From: JBDNFP01 sp041689775
GTDB taxonomy: Bacteria; Bacteroidota; Bacteroidia; Cytophagales; Spirosomataceae
DNA: 8,991 nucleotides
Assembly (NCBI GenBank): GCA_041689775.1
Contig: JBDNFP010000277.1
Location: forward strand, 1-8,991
Direction: 5' to 3'
Below the pieces are notes generated by a model. The model was not told the origin of the DNA. It saw only the letters and a program-made list of their open reading frames with translations, and did not search any database. The translations under genes were made by a program, and so were the position numbers. Shown piece after piece: positions 1 through 6,424 of the stretch (its first letter is position 1; each line of letters begins with the position of its first letter).

Positions 1-26
1 AAAAATCAAGCCTATCACTTCTCTCT

Positions 27-388
27 ATGAAAAGCACTATTCTATCTACTCTGATTCCGGTATTCTTAATTTTTATGATGGCTAGCTGCAAACCTGATAA
101 GGACCTTGATCCCGATCGAGGATGTTTTGCTACCACTCCCCTAGAAACCATTTCTTGGGCAAAGGATCAGTTGGCTTATCTCCAACACCCCAAAAGTGGT
201 CCTCTGCGTGAGTGGTATACTCGTATAAAAATGAACGGTATCTAGCGTTTGAAAACGCGTTCATGTCCTCACCTATGAGTTATATTTTTGATTGCTCAGG
301 CAGTAATATTGCCCAGATTGGTATTCGCTACAATGATTTTACGGACGAAGCCAAAAAAGTAAAAATTCTCTTGGAAGGGAAGTATTAG
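27..388 (+). pseudogene. Small lipoprotein of unknown function, frameshifted
   Basis: Reading starts at ATG 27 with a short basic start and hydrophobic stretch, ending in the lipobox M-A-S-C with Cys21 as the lipidated residue, so the product would be an exported lipoprotein. That frame stops at 242-244 after 72 codons. The next frame is open without a break from about 212 to the TAG at 386-388 and continues as sensible protein (VVYSYKNERYLAFENAFMSS, then PMSYIFDCSG). Joining the frames near 207-214 gives about 120 residues, which matches the loss of one base in the CGTGAGTGG stretch. Small lipoproteins of this general form, with a C-terminal F-D-C-x-G element, are common in Cytophagales, but I do not recognise a named family. 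No promoter or ribosome site is visible in the 26 bases before it. The break may be a true mutation or a sequencing error; two separate short genes are less likely because the second part lacks its own good start. Confidence 0.65.
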
Positions 389-728
389 GGTAATCCTTAG
401 TCCTCACCTCGTATAAGGGCCATTAAAAAACTCTGTCCTTGCTCCGCTCCGTAGAGTAAAGACAACTGCCACGTCAGCTTGACGCTGTTTACACTGCTCC
501 GCCAGAGCGCCATCAGATGCAATCTGCCGGTAGCAAGTCTCTTTTTGGGCGTTAAACCTACTCTGTAGATGAATTGCCACGTAAGGCCATTTTACATACA
601 GGCACTATTTTATAAAAATAATTTAACATACTGTATATCATATAGTTAAAATCGATAAAATTAAAAACCAAATCCATGGTACGCGATTGGTACATTACTC
701 CGAATAACCATCTTTAAGACTCGCTGCT
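389..728. other. 340-bp intergenic stretch, no convincing gene
   Basis: I see no gene or RNA gene that I can support here. The left half (about 410-560) is of mixed composition and carries a small inverted repeat (CGTCA-GCT-TGACG). The part from about 600 to 680 is strongly AT-rich and could hold promoter sequence for the small membrane protein at 729, but I find no clean TAnnTTTG element. On the minus strand a frame is open from 604 down to a TGA at 404-406, with only GTG starts (for example at 580). It gives at most about 58 residues of unrecognised protein and is not called. Confidence 0.5.
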
Positions 729-917
729 ATAAACACAAAACAAATTTTTGCCATTCTCCTAACCGTCCTCGGTTTGGGCGGATTGATTTATACCGCAGTG
801 CAAGTCATTGATGCTAATTCGGAGAGCTTCAAAACGTTGATCGTTACGGGGGTCTTGGGAATTATTTTCTTTTCGGCGGGTATTAAGCTCCTCCATACCA
901 TGAGCGATACCAATTGA
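729..917 (+). pseudogene. Small two-helix membrane protein, ATA in place of start codon
   Basis: The frame from 729 to the TGA at 915-917 encodes 62 residues that read as a typical small bacterial membrane protein. After a polar start (x-N-T-K-Q) there is a first hydrophobic helix at about residues 6-27, rich in Leu and Gly, then a short polar loop (DANSESFK, 28-35), then a second helix at about 36-55 and a polar tail ending S-D-T-N. The position expected for the initiator Met is ATA (729-731). The same frame is closed by a TAA at 705-707 and has no ATG, GTG or TTG between, so no standard start exists. The simplest reading is a G-to-A change that removed the start, making a recent pseudogene; use of ATA as a rare start cannot be excluded. 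Function is unknown. The minus-strand open frame over 759-989 is a shadow of it. Confidence 0.6.
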
Positions 918-1009
918 TAGCGTTTCCCGAGCTAAAAGCCCTGTTTTGGGTCGAGAACGATACGTGAGTTGGGAAGTAGGTACTACCACGATACCAAGCT
1001 TAACATAAA

Positions 1010-1046
1010 AAAACGCCCGAATATCGACTTGACATTCGGGCGTTTT
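1010..1046 (-). terminator. Strong intrinsic terminator, likely bidirectional
   Basis: A perfect 13-bp inverted repeat (AAAACGCCCGAAT at 1010-1022 and its complement at 1034-1046) surrounds an 11-base loop. Read on the minus strand the GC-rich stem is followed by a run of seven T, and it lies 19 bases past the stop of the HAD gene, so it should end the protease-HAD transcript. On the plus strand the stem ends in TTTT, so it may also stop transcripts from the small membrane protein gene. Confidence 0.9.
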
Positions 1047-1064
1047 GCGTGAGTGTTCGATCTC

Positions 1065-1721
1065 TTAAAACAACGAAAGGACCGTGCCGTAATTTATGTT
1101 CTCATAATTATTGATGTACAAGCTACACGGGGGTAGTTCCTCTTTGGTGTGGGATGAAAGTACCCCTACTACCCGCATACCTGCGTTGAGTCCGGCGGAA
1201 ACGCCCGAGAATGAATCCTCAAAAACAACGCACTGCTCCGGACTCACCCCAATCCGTTCCGCTGATGTCAAATAGACCTCCGGATCAGGCTTGTGTTTTT
1301 TCACGTGTTCACTCGCCATGGAGGACTCCATCATCGTGAACAAGTCCAGTTTACCCGCAATCAGGTTCAGATTAGCCAACGGGGCCGAGGTAGCCACGGC
1401 CGTGCGAACTTTATTACTTTTCAGTTCCTGAATAAAGGGCATAAACCCAGCGATGGGCTCGACGTGTGGTTCGTATATTTCCCTGAACAGGCTTTCCTTT
1501 TCGTCTTCCATTTGCACGAACTCCTCGCCAACAATTTCTCTCTGCAGAAAATGCCGGAGAATGTAGCTGTTACTTTTTCCGAACATGTGGTTGGCAAACT
1601 CTTCGTCCGTGGGGTACAAGTCGCGTTTGGCAAAAAACTCACGGAAGGCTTTGGAGTGGTAAGGATTAGTGTGACAAATCACTCCATCCATGTCAAAGAT
1701 GACGGCAAATTGTGTTTTCAT
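1065..1721 (-). CDS. HAD-family hydrolase, beta-phosphoglucomutase-like
   Basis: This is a cytoplasmic haloacid-dehalogenase superfamily protein of 218 residues, a usual length for subfamily IA. All four motifs are present: the nucleophile motif FDMDGV with Asp10 and Asp12, the Ser/Thr of motif II in VATSAP (111-112), the motif III lysine in KPDPEVY (Lys144), and the acidic motif IV FEDSFSG (Glu168, Asp169) followed by GLNAGM. Between motifs I and II is an alpha-helical cap (about residues 17-85). The combination DMDGV...ATS...KPDP...FEDS..G resembles beta-phosphoglucomutases and sugar-phosphate phosphatases; the substrate cannot be read from the sequence. The ATG at 1721 gives the expected start just before motif I. 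It lies 29 bp after the protease stop, with a probable own promoter in the gap and no Shine-Dalgarno sequence, and ends just before the strong hairpin terminator. Confidence 0.92.
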   Translation of the reverse strand: MKTQFAVIFDMDGVICHTNPYHSKAFREFFAKRDLYPTDEEFANHMFGKSNSYILRHFLQREIVGEEFVQMEDEKESLFREIYEPHVEPIAGFMPFIQELKSNKVRTAVATSAPLANLNLIAGKLDLFTMMESSMASEHVKKHKPDPEVYLTSAERIGVSPEQCVVFEDSFSGVSAGLNAGMRVVGVLSSHTKEELPPCSLYINNYENINYGTVLSLF

Positions 1722-1725
1722 GGCG

Positions 1726-1761
1726 CAAAGGTACTATTTGAAAATCAGACTTATTCCCAAA
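1726..1761 (-). promoter_or_regulatory. Candidate Bacteroidota promoter for the HAD gene
   Basis: Read on the minus strand, TACCTTTG (1733 down to 1726) fits the Bacteroidota -7 consensus TAnnTTTG exactly and is followed by C and GCC before the ATG at 1721. A TTTG that could act as the -33 element lies at 1761-1758, 24 bases away, slightly longer than usual. With the element four bases from the start codon, the transcript would have almost no leader. The -33 part lies inside the end of the protease gene. Confidence 0.6.
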
Positions 1762-3280
1762 TAACCTCAATCGATCGATCTTTCAGATCAATGGTGGTGT
1801 AATCAGCGCCACTTGGTCTTTTAAATGAAATCTTTCCGTCCTGTACTTTGGTAACGGTCTGCAAAATCACATCTTTCTTGTTTTTTTTATGATACAGTAC
1901 CAGCATTGTTTCCTGAGTATCAACGGCAAGATCAAGGGTTCTGCCTTTGACCTTCATTGTTTTACTCAATACGGGTAAGTAAGGTGCTTTCGATAAAGCA
2001 AGAACGCGGCTAGCCGAGGGCACCCCGTAGCCGACGTAGTTATTTCCGTAGGGATACAGATGGGCCGACTTTTCAATCAGGCTCATGATTTCTTTATTGT
2101 TCAGGGTAGGGTTTGCTTCCATCAGGCAAGCCGCAAAACCAGTAATAACCGGCGCAGATAATGAAGTACCATATAAGGAGAAGCACGATACGTTGGGTTT
2201 GAGGTAGGGCAAGAACTCCGGACCAATGCTACTGTACCCAATTCGATTCCAGAGGCGCATGTTAGTAGCACCCACGGCCAGAACTCCCTGTGCGTCCGCC
2301 GGGGTAGAAATGATCCGCCAGTTTTTATCCTCGCCCTCGTTACCCGCCGATACCACCAAGAGGATTCCTTTTTTATCCACGGCAATCTGAGCCGCTTTAC
2401 TGATAGCGCTGGTCTTGCCATCCATTTGGGAGGGAGTGTAATTTTCGTTTGGGTCGGTAAACCCCCGGGCGTACCCAAGGGAGGTATTGATTAGTTTAAC
2501 GCCCAAGCTATCCATCCACTCCATGGCCGCAATCCAATTATCCTCTTCCCCGCGCCACTCCCGTAAGGAATAATCAGTACGGGCGAGGTAAAACTTAGCG
2601 TTCAGGGCGGTACCGTATTGGATTTGATCGTCGCGATCAATGCCAGAAATTGCCGCCATCACCTCGGTACCATGCATGTCGGAGTAAGACTCCGCCAGGG
2701 TATACAACCACTGCGCGGGCTGATTGGGCTTCACGTAGTCGCGGATGCCTAACACCCGGTTATTGGAAAATATCTGCCGTAAAGATTGAGATGAATCCGC
2801 TCCGTAAAAACCAGCATCAATGATACCAATGGTGACGCCTTTGGCGGTAATATTGGCCCGGGTAAAAGCCTCCGATTGAATTTGGGACATCACGGGAGCC
2901 AGCGCAGCGAGATCAACGGGTTGGTTGGCCATAATGATAAAATCCGAGTCCATCCTGACCACATCCTTCACAAAAGGTAGGCCCAGCACTACTTGGACCT
3001 GACTTGGGGTCATGGTAGCCGACACGGCATTTAACCAACGGGAGGTATGAATTGGGGTAACCTGAATGTACTGTAAAGAAGATAAGTAGACTTGCTTAAC
3101 CGGCAAGTCAGTTTCATCGTACAAAGCTAAACCCGCATTTTTACGATTTTCAAGGGTAGTGGTGGAAACAGCCGGTTGGCTGGAAGTGTCTTTATCGGAT
3201 AGGTAAATCCAGTATTTGGGTTGGGCAGAAAGTGAGGTACTCAGTAATAGAAAGAAAAGCAGCAATTTCCCGAAGCTCAT
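1751..3280 (-). CDS. Secreted S8 subtilisin-like serine peptidase
   Basis: The 509-residue product has an N-terminal signal peptide: Lys5, a Leu/Phe-rich core, and a probable cleavage after SLSA or SLSAQ near residue 20. A pro-region-like segment follows to about residue 120. The catalytic domain runs from about 147 to 430 and has the complete S8 triad: Asp155 in IGIIDAGFYG, His203 in MHGTEVMAAI and Ser373 in GTSLSAP. The oxyanion-hole Asn314 lies in VVSAGNEG. The last 80 residues form a Lys-rich, beta-strand-like domain. I see no clear type IX secretion C-terminal signal, so the protein may stay in the periplasm or be released another way. It should cleave peptide bonds in extracytoplasmic proteins; its target is unknown. 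The ATG at 3280 is chosen because it begins the signal peptide. It is followed by the HAD gene 29 bp downstream and diverges from the aminopeptidase gene. Confidence 0.93.
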   Translation of the reverse strand: MSFGKLLLFFLLLSTSLSAQPKYWIYLSDKDTSSQPAVSTTTLENRKNAGLALYDETDLPVKQVYLSSLQYIQVTPIHTSRWLNAVSATMTPSQVQVVLGLPFVKDVVRMDSDFIIMANQPVDLAALAPVMSQIQSEAFTRANITAKGVTIGIIDAGFYGADSSQSLRQIFSNNRVLGIRDYVKPNQPAQWLYTLAESYSDMHGTEVMAAISGIDRDDQIQYGTALNAKFYLARTDYSLREWRGEEDNWIAAMEWMDSLGVKLINTSLGYARGFTDPNENYTPSQMDGKTSAISKAAQIAVDKKGILLVVSAGNEGEDKNWRIISTPADAQGVLAVGATNMRLWNRIGYSSIGPEFLPYLKPNVSCFSLYGTSLSAPVITGFAACLMEANPTLNNKEIMSLIEKSAHLYPYGNNYVGYGVPSASRVLALSKAPYLPVLSKTMKVKGRTLDLAVDTQETMLVLYHKKNKKDVILQTVTKVQDGKISFKRPSGADYTTIDLKDRSIEVIWE

Positions 3281-3349
3281 AAAGGCAAGTAATTAAGACC
3301 GTGTAGTATTCTGGTTAAAAATGAAAGTAAGTAGGTTTTAGCTAACTTC

Positions 3350-3357
3350 TATCTTTG
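3350..3357 (+). promoter_or_regulatory. Candidate -7 element upstream of the aminopeptidase
   Basis: TATCTTTG fits TAnnTTTG and lies about 110 bp before the aminopeptidase start. No TTTG or TTG -33 element is found at the expected distance upstream, so the call rests on the -7 match alone. If used, the mRNA would have a leader of about 100 bases. Confidence 0.35.
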
Positions 3358-3390
3358 TAAAGTTGTACAAGATAAACGTAATTTTACAAA
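3354..3390. repeat. Cluster of TTGTA/TACAA inverted repeats in divergent gap
   Basis: Three related palindromic elements follow the candidate -7 hexamer: TTTGTAAA (3354-3361), the perfect palindrome TTGTACAA (3363-3370) and TTTACAAA (3383-3390), the last being the exact reverse complement of the first. The outer pair is flanked by ATCTT on the left and, after extra A bases, AGAT on the right. The place between two divergent genes and over the likely transcription start suggests an operator or a leader hairpin. This is inference; AT-rich sequence can produce such matches by chance. Confidence 0.35.
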
Positions 3391-3399
3391 AAAAGATCT

Positions 3400-3412
3400 G
3401 TTGGCAGCCAAC
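3400..3412. repeat. Short palindrome GTTGGC-A-GCCAAC in aminopeptidase leader
   Basis: A 6-bp perfect inverted repeat with a single central base lies 56 bp before the aminopeptidase start. A one-base loop is too tight for an RNA hairpin without opening pairs, so if it matters it is more likely a DNA-binding site. It may be chance. Confidence 0.3.
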
Positions 3413-3468
3413 TGTGAGCTTTTCAGCCGGCGGTACGTACGTGTTACTTATTTCCAATTAAACTACCT

Positions 3469-4758
3469 ATGCGCTACACTTCCATTGACCCATCGTTATT
3501 TATAGCAAACCGTAAGCGGCTTTCATCCCTGATGAAGCCCAAATCCATGGCCATCCTGAATGCCAATGATATTATGCCCACCAACGCCGACGGTACCATG
3601 GGCTTTCGGCAGAGTGCCGATCTATTCCACCTGTCGGGAGTAGATCAGGAAGAAACCGTTTTGATTGTGTTTCCGGAACATCCTGATCCAAAGTTTCGGG
3701 AGGTTTTGTTCGTGAGGGAAACCAACGAGCATATTGCCGTTTGGGAAGGTGAAAAGCTAAGCAAAGAACAGGCACGGCAGGTTTCTGGCATTGAGACCAT
3801 CTACTGGACGCACCAATATGAGGCTATGATGCGCCTTATGATATTTCAAGCCGAGCGGGTGTACCTCAATACCAATGAGCATACCCGTAACGAGTCGCCC
3901 GTTCAGACGCGGGATAGACGGTACATTCAATCGTTCCGGACCATGTATCCCTTGCATACCCTCGACCGTCTCGCTCCTCTGATGCACAACATCCGGGCCA
4001 TCAAGGAGACTCAGGAAATTGAGTTATTACAGACCGCTTGTGATATTACGGAGTTGGGAATCGAGCGACTGCTGGCGTTTATCAAACCCGGTGTAATGGA
4101 ATACGAGATTGAAGCAGAACTGCTGCACGAGTTCATTCGAAATCGTTCCCGTGGATTTTCTTACACCCCCATCATCGCCTCGGGAGCAAGTGCGTGTGTA
4201 CTGCATTACATTGAGAACAACCGCGAGTGTAAAGACGGGGATGTAATACTCTTGGATGTAGGGGCGGAATACGCCAACTACGCCGCCGACCTGACCCGGT
4301 CCTTTCCCGTAAACGGACGGTTCACCAAGCGCCAACGTGCAGTATACGATGCCGTGTTACGCGTATTTAAGCACGCAAAATCTCTGTTGGTAACCGGGAA
4401 TATCTGGGACGAATACCACGTGGAAGTAGAAAAATACATGGAGAGTGAATTACTGGGTCTTGGCTTGTTGACGAAGCACGATATTGAGAAACAAGCTCCG
4501 GATTGGCCAGCCTACAAGAAATATTTCCCGCATGGTACCTCCCATTTTATTGGCATTGATGTACATGATGTGGGTAATAAGTACCGTCGTTTTGAACCGG
4601 GCATGGTGTTTACCTGCGAGCCTGGAATCTATATCCGGGAAGAAGGTTTAGGTATCCGGTTGGAAAACGATATACTCATTACAAAAGATGGCAACCATGA
4701 TTTAATGGGCCACATTCCGATTGAAGCGGAAGAGATTGAAGAATTAATGAATAAATAA
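3469..4758 (+). CDS. pepP: Xaa-Pro aminopeptidase (aminopeptidase P, M24B)
   Basis: The 429-residue protein removes the N-terminal residue from peptides whose second residue is proline, using two metal ions in the cytoplasm. An N-terminal aminopeptidase-P domain (about residues 4-140) precedes the M24 'pita-bread' domain (about 175-425). The five expected metal ligands are visible: Asp263 (LLDVGAEY) and Asp274 (AADLTRSFP), His355 in YFPHGTSHFIGIDVHDVG, Glu384 (TCEPGIYI) and Glu399 (GIRLENDI). The substrate-binding His246 (LHYIENN) and His366 of DVHDVG are also in place. Length and domain order match bacterial PepP. The ATG at 3469 gives a normal N-terminus and has no Shine-Dalgarno sequence. 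The broken mgtC-like gene follows after 4 bp and was probably co-transcribed. Confidence 0.95.
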   Translation: MRYTSIDPSLFIANRKRLSSLMKPKSMAILNANDIMPTNADGTMGFRQSADLFHLSGVDQEETVLIVFPEHPDPKFREVLFVRETNEHIAVWEGEKLSKEQARQVSGIETIYWTHQYEAMMRLMIFQAERVYLNTNEHTRNESPVQTRDRRYIQSFRTMYPLHTLDRLAPLMHNIRAIKETQEIELLQTACDITELGIERLLAFIKPGVMEYEIEAELLHEFIRNRSRGFSYTPIIASGASACVLHYIENNRECKDGDVILLDVGAEYANYAADLTRSFPVNGRFTKRQRAVYDAVLRVFKHAKSLLVTGNIWDEYHVEVEKYMESELLGLGLLTKHDIEKQAPDWPAYKKYFPHGTSHFIGIDVHDVGNKYRRFEPGMVFTCEPGIYIREEGLGIRLENDILITKDGNHDLMGHIPIEAEEIEELMNK

Positions 4759-4762
4759 TCGG

Positions 4763-5394
4763 ATGGGTTTTGCCCAGGAAGAAGTAGTAAAACTCCTGTT
4801 CTCTTTTCTGACGGGAGCGGTGGTAGGTATGGAACGTGAGTAGCGCAGTAAATCAGCGGGCCTGCGTACCGTGACTCTCATCTCCTTGGGGCTCTACCCT
4901 TTTTACCATCATCTCGGTCTAACTCGGCGGAGATGCCTCTCCAATTGCGGCTAATATCGTGACGGGTGTCGGCTTTATAGGCGGTGGAATCATTTTCCAG
5001 GAAGAAGATCGGGTCGTTGACCGGACTACGGCATCCGCTGTTTGGGTAACAACGGCTCTTAGAATGAGTATTGGGGCTGGTTTATTTGATCTAACCACTG
5101 TTTCGTTTTTACTACTGGCCTTTTCTCTGGTGGCTATGGTACCCGTTGAACGTTTTATAAATTTAAGAAAACAGAGGAGAAGTTACCGGATCATGTCCTT
5201 ATACCAACAAAAAACGCTCAAACGATACGACGAGCTTTTTCGGCAGTATGGAATGAGTGTTAAAAAGGGCAAACAAAGTCGCACGGGAGAGGTAATATCG
5301 GGAAACTTGGGTATTGCAGGGATCCGAAAAACAACACAAAAAGCTAATTAAATACCAGCTCAACGATCCGGATATCATCGAGCTGGATTTTTAG
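4763..5394 (+). pseudogene. MgtC/SapB-family membrane protein, multiply broken
   Basis: The three frames joined give about 209 residues typical of MgtC/SapB inner-membrane proteins: an N-terminal helix with TGAVVGMERE and RSKSAGLRT, then TLFTIIS, then the hallmark VTGVGFIGGGIIF, two further hydrophobic helices (TASAVWVTTALRMSIGAG and VSFLLLAFSLVAMVPVE), and a soluble C-terminus ending NDPDIIELDF. Four lesions are visible. A TAG at 4841-4843 interrupts ERE-x-RSK. A one-base insertion lies in the G run 4888-4891 (expected TTG GGC TCT). A TAA at 4920-4922 stands before LGGD. A one-base insertion at 5307-5310 turns NWVLQGSEK into another frame and causes an early stop at 5349-5351. With lesions undone the frame ends at TAG 5392-5394. 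The family is linked to magnesium homeostasis and, in pathogens, to survival in macrophages. Two nonsense changes make pure sequencing error unlikely. The open stretch 4959-5351 should not be taken as an intact gene. Confidence 0.9.
5356..5392 (+). terminator. Possible weak terminator at end of the mgtC-like gene
   Basis: CAGCT (5356-5360) and CGAT (5364-5367) pair with ATCG (5377-5380) and AGCTG (5381-5385), leaving a three-base bulge and a nine-base loop. A GATTTTT run follows directly. The hairpin lies within the last codons of the broken gene, so it may be coding sequence that happens to fold. Confidence 0.3.
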
Positions 5395-5551
5395 CTAGAA
5401 ACTTTCACAAAACAGCCTGAGTCCACACTTCGTTTACCCAGGACTGATTCTTTTTTAGTGGTTTCGTACAGAACCATTAAAGGTTCATTTACGGTTATGA
5501 TTATACAATGTCTATTTAACACTTTATAAAAATAGATTTACGCAGCATCTA
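5395..5551 (+). promoter_or_regulatory. Leader and probable promoter region of the ebo operon
   Basis: This 157-bp non-coding gap precedes the first ebo gene and becomes AT-rich over its last 60 bases, so the operon promoter most likely lies here. A TAGATTTA at 5533-5540 resembles the TAnnTTTG -7 element with one mismatch, 12 bases before the ATG, but no -33 partner is seen. A small inverted repeat, GAACC-ATTAAA-GGTTC (5471-5486), could be an operator or a weak hairpin. AGTCC and GGACT (about 5419-5455) followed by a T run could form a poor terminator. None of these is firm. Confidence 0.35.
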
Positions 5552-6424
5552 ATGTCAATACATAAAGTAAGTACCCTCCTGTACCAAATTTTAGAGCAGC
5601 AACTCACCCAAGCAGAGTGTAGGTGGCTGGCTCAGAAAAGTGAAGCTCCGGCTTTGGAGTTGATGACAGCTTTTGTGGCTACCCAACGGTTTATTTCCCG
5701 TCAAATTGTGGAGCCCGGAACGGAGCAAAACATCGCTCTTTCTGAGGAGTTTCTTGGTTTTTCCATTGAAGGATGGGATCTCGTTCGTACCAGTCGTGTG
5801 TGGCTACTCACTTGCCTTGACCCCCGGAATAAGGAAGATTATATCCGGCACATCGAGACCCTCTTCGACACCGCCGAAATGAATGAATTGGTAGCCTTAT
5901 ATTCAGCACTACCATTGCTGGCTTATCCGGAGAAGTGGCTATTCAGAGCTACCGAGGCCGTTCGGTCAAACGTCGGAAATGTTTTTGATGCTTTGGTAAC
6001 TCATAACCCCTACCCCGCCAAACACTTCAATGAACTCGCTTGGAATCAGCTGGTTTTGAAAACGATATTCAATGACAAACCCATTCATTATATCGTAGGG
6101 CTGGAAGACAGACTAAACAGCACACTCGCTACTATCTTATCTGACTTTGCCCACGAACGCTGGGCCGCCGACCGACGCGTGGCACCACAGGTTTGGAGGC
6201 TTACGCCGCCTTATTTGAATACGAACTTGCTGCGTGACATGAAACACCTGTTTAGTTCAGCCGATGTACATGATCAGAAAGCTGCAGCTTTGGTTTGCGC
6301 TCAATCCGAATTTGCGGACGCTCATACTTTGTTATCGCAATATCCTGATTATCAGCACGCCATCGAACATAAAAAACTAAACTGGGCCAATCTTGAATTT
6401 AAAGACTTAAACACCCATGTGTAA
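5552..6424 (+). CDS. eboA: EboA-domain protein, first gene of the ebo operon
   Basis: The 290-residue soluble, probably alpha-helical protein matches the EboA family as known from Bacteroidota and cyanobacteria. Its recognisable parts are RVWLLTCLD (82-90), AEMNELVALYSALPLLAYPE (108-127), EAVRSN (135-140), NPYPAKHFNELAWNQLVLK (152-170) and FAHERWAADRRV (199-210). The N-terminal 75 residues are more variable. No signal peptide, membrane segment or catalytic motif is visible; the family has no established biochemical activity that I know of. In cyanobacteria, ebo genes are needed for export of the scytonemin monomer. The ATG at 5552 is the first in frame and is not preceded by a Shine-Dalgarno sequence. 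Its last 8 bases overlap the start of eboB, which implies coupled translation. Confidence 0.85.
   Translation: MSIHKVSTLLYQILEQQLTQAECRWLAQKSEAPALELMTAFVATQRFISRQIVEPGTEQNIALSEEFLGFSIEGWDLVRTSRVWLLTCLDPRNKEDYIRHIETLFDTAEMNELVALYSALPLLAYPEKWLFRATEAVRSNVGNVFDALVTHNPYPAKHFNELAWNQLVLKTIFNDKPIHYIVGLEDRLNSTLATILSDFAHERWAADRRVAPQVWRLTPPYLNTNLLRDMKHLFSSADVHDQKAAALVCAQSEFADAHTLLSQYPDYQHAIEHKKLNWANLEFKDLNTHV

Noticed and set aside
404..604. Minus-strand open frame of 66 codons in the 389-728 gap, with GTG starts only
   Set aside because: No ATG, no ribosome site, no recognisable family and a short length; composition alone does not separate it from chance.
759..989. Minus-strand 76-codon open frame
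   Set aside because: It is antisense to the 62-residue two-helix membrane protein frame, which reads far better as protein.
1293..1802. Plus-strand 169-codon open frame
   Set aside because: Shadow of the HAD gene on the other strand; the HAD motifs are complete on the minus strand, and this frame has no domain I recognise.
2122..2478. Minus-strand 118-codon open frame inside the protease
   Set aside because: Lies in another frame of the S8 protease catalytic domain and has low-complexity Arg/Ser-rich sequence typical of a shadow.
4959..5351. Taking the 130-codon GTG-started frame as an intact MgtC-like protein
   Set aside because: It begins inside the conserved VTGVGFIGGG motif and ends at a stop made by a frameshift; coding sequence continues on both sides in other frames.
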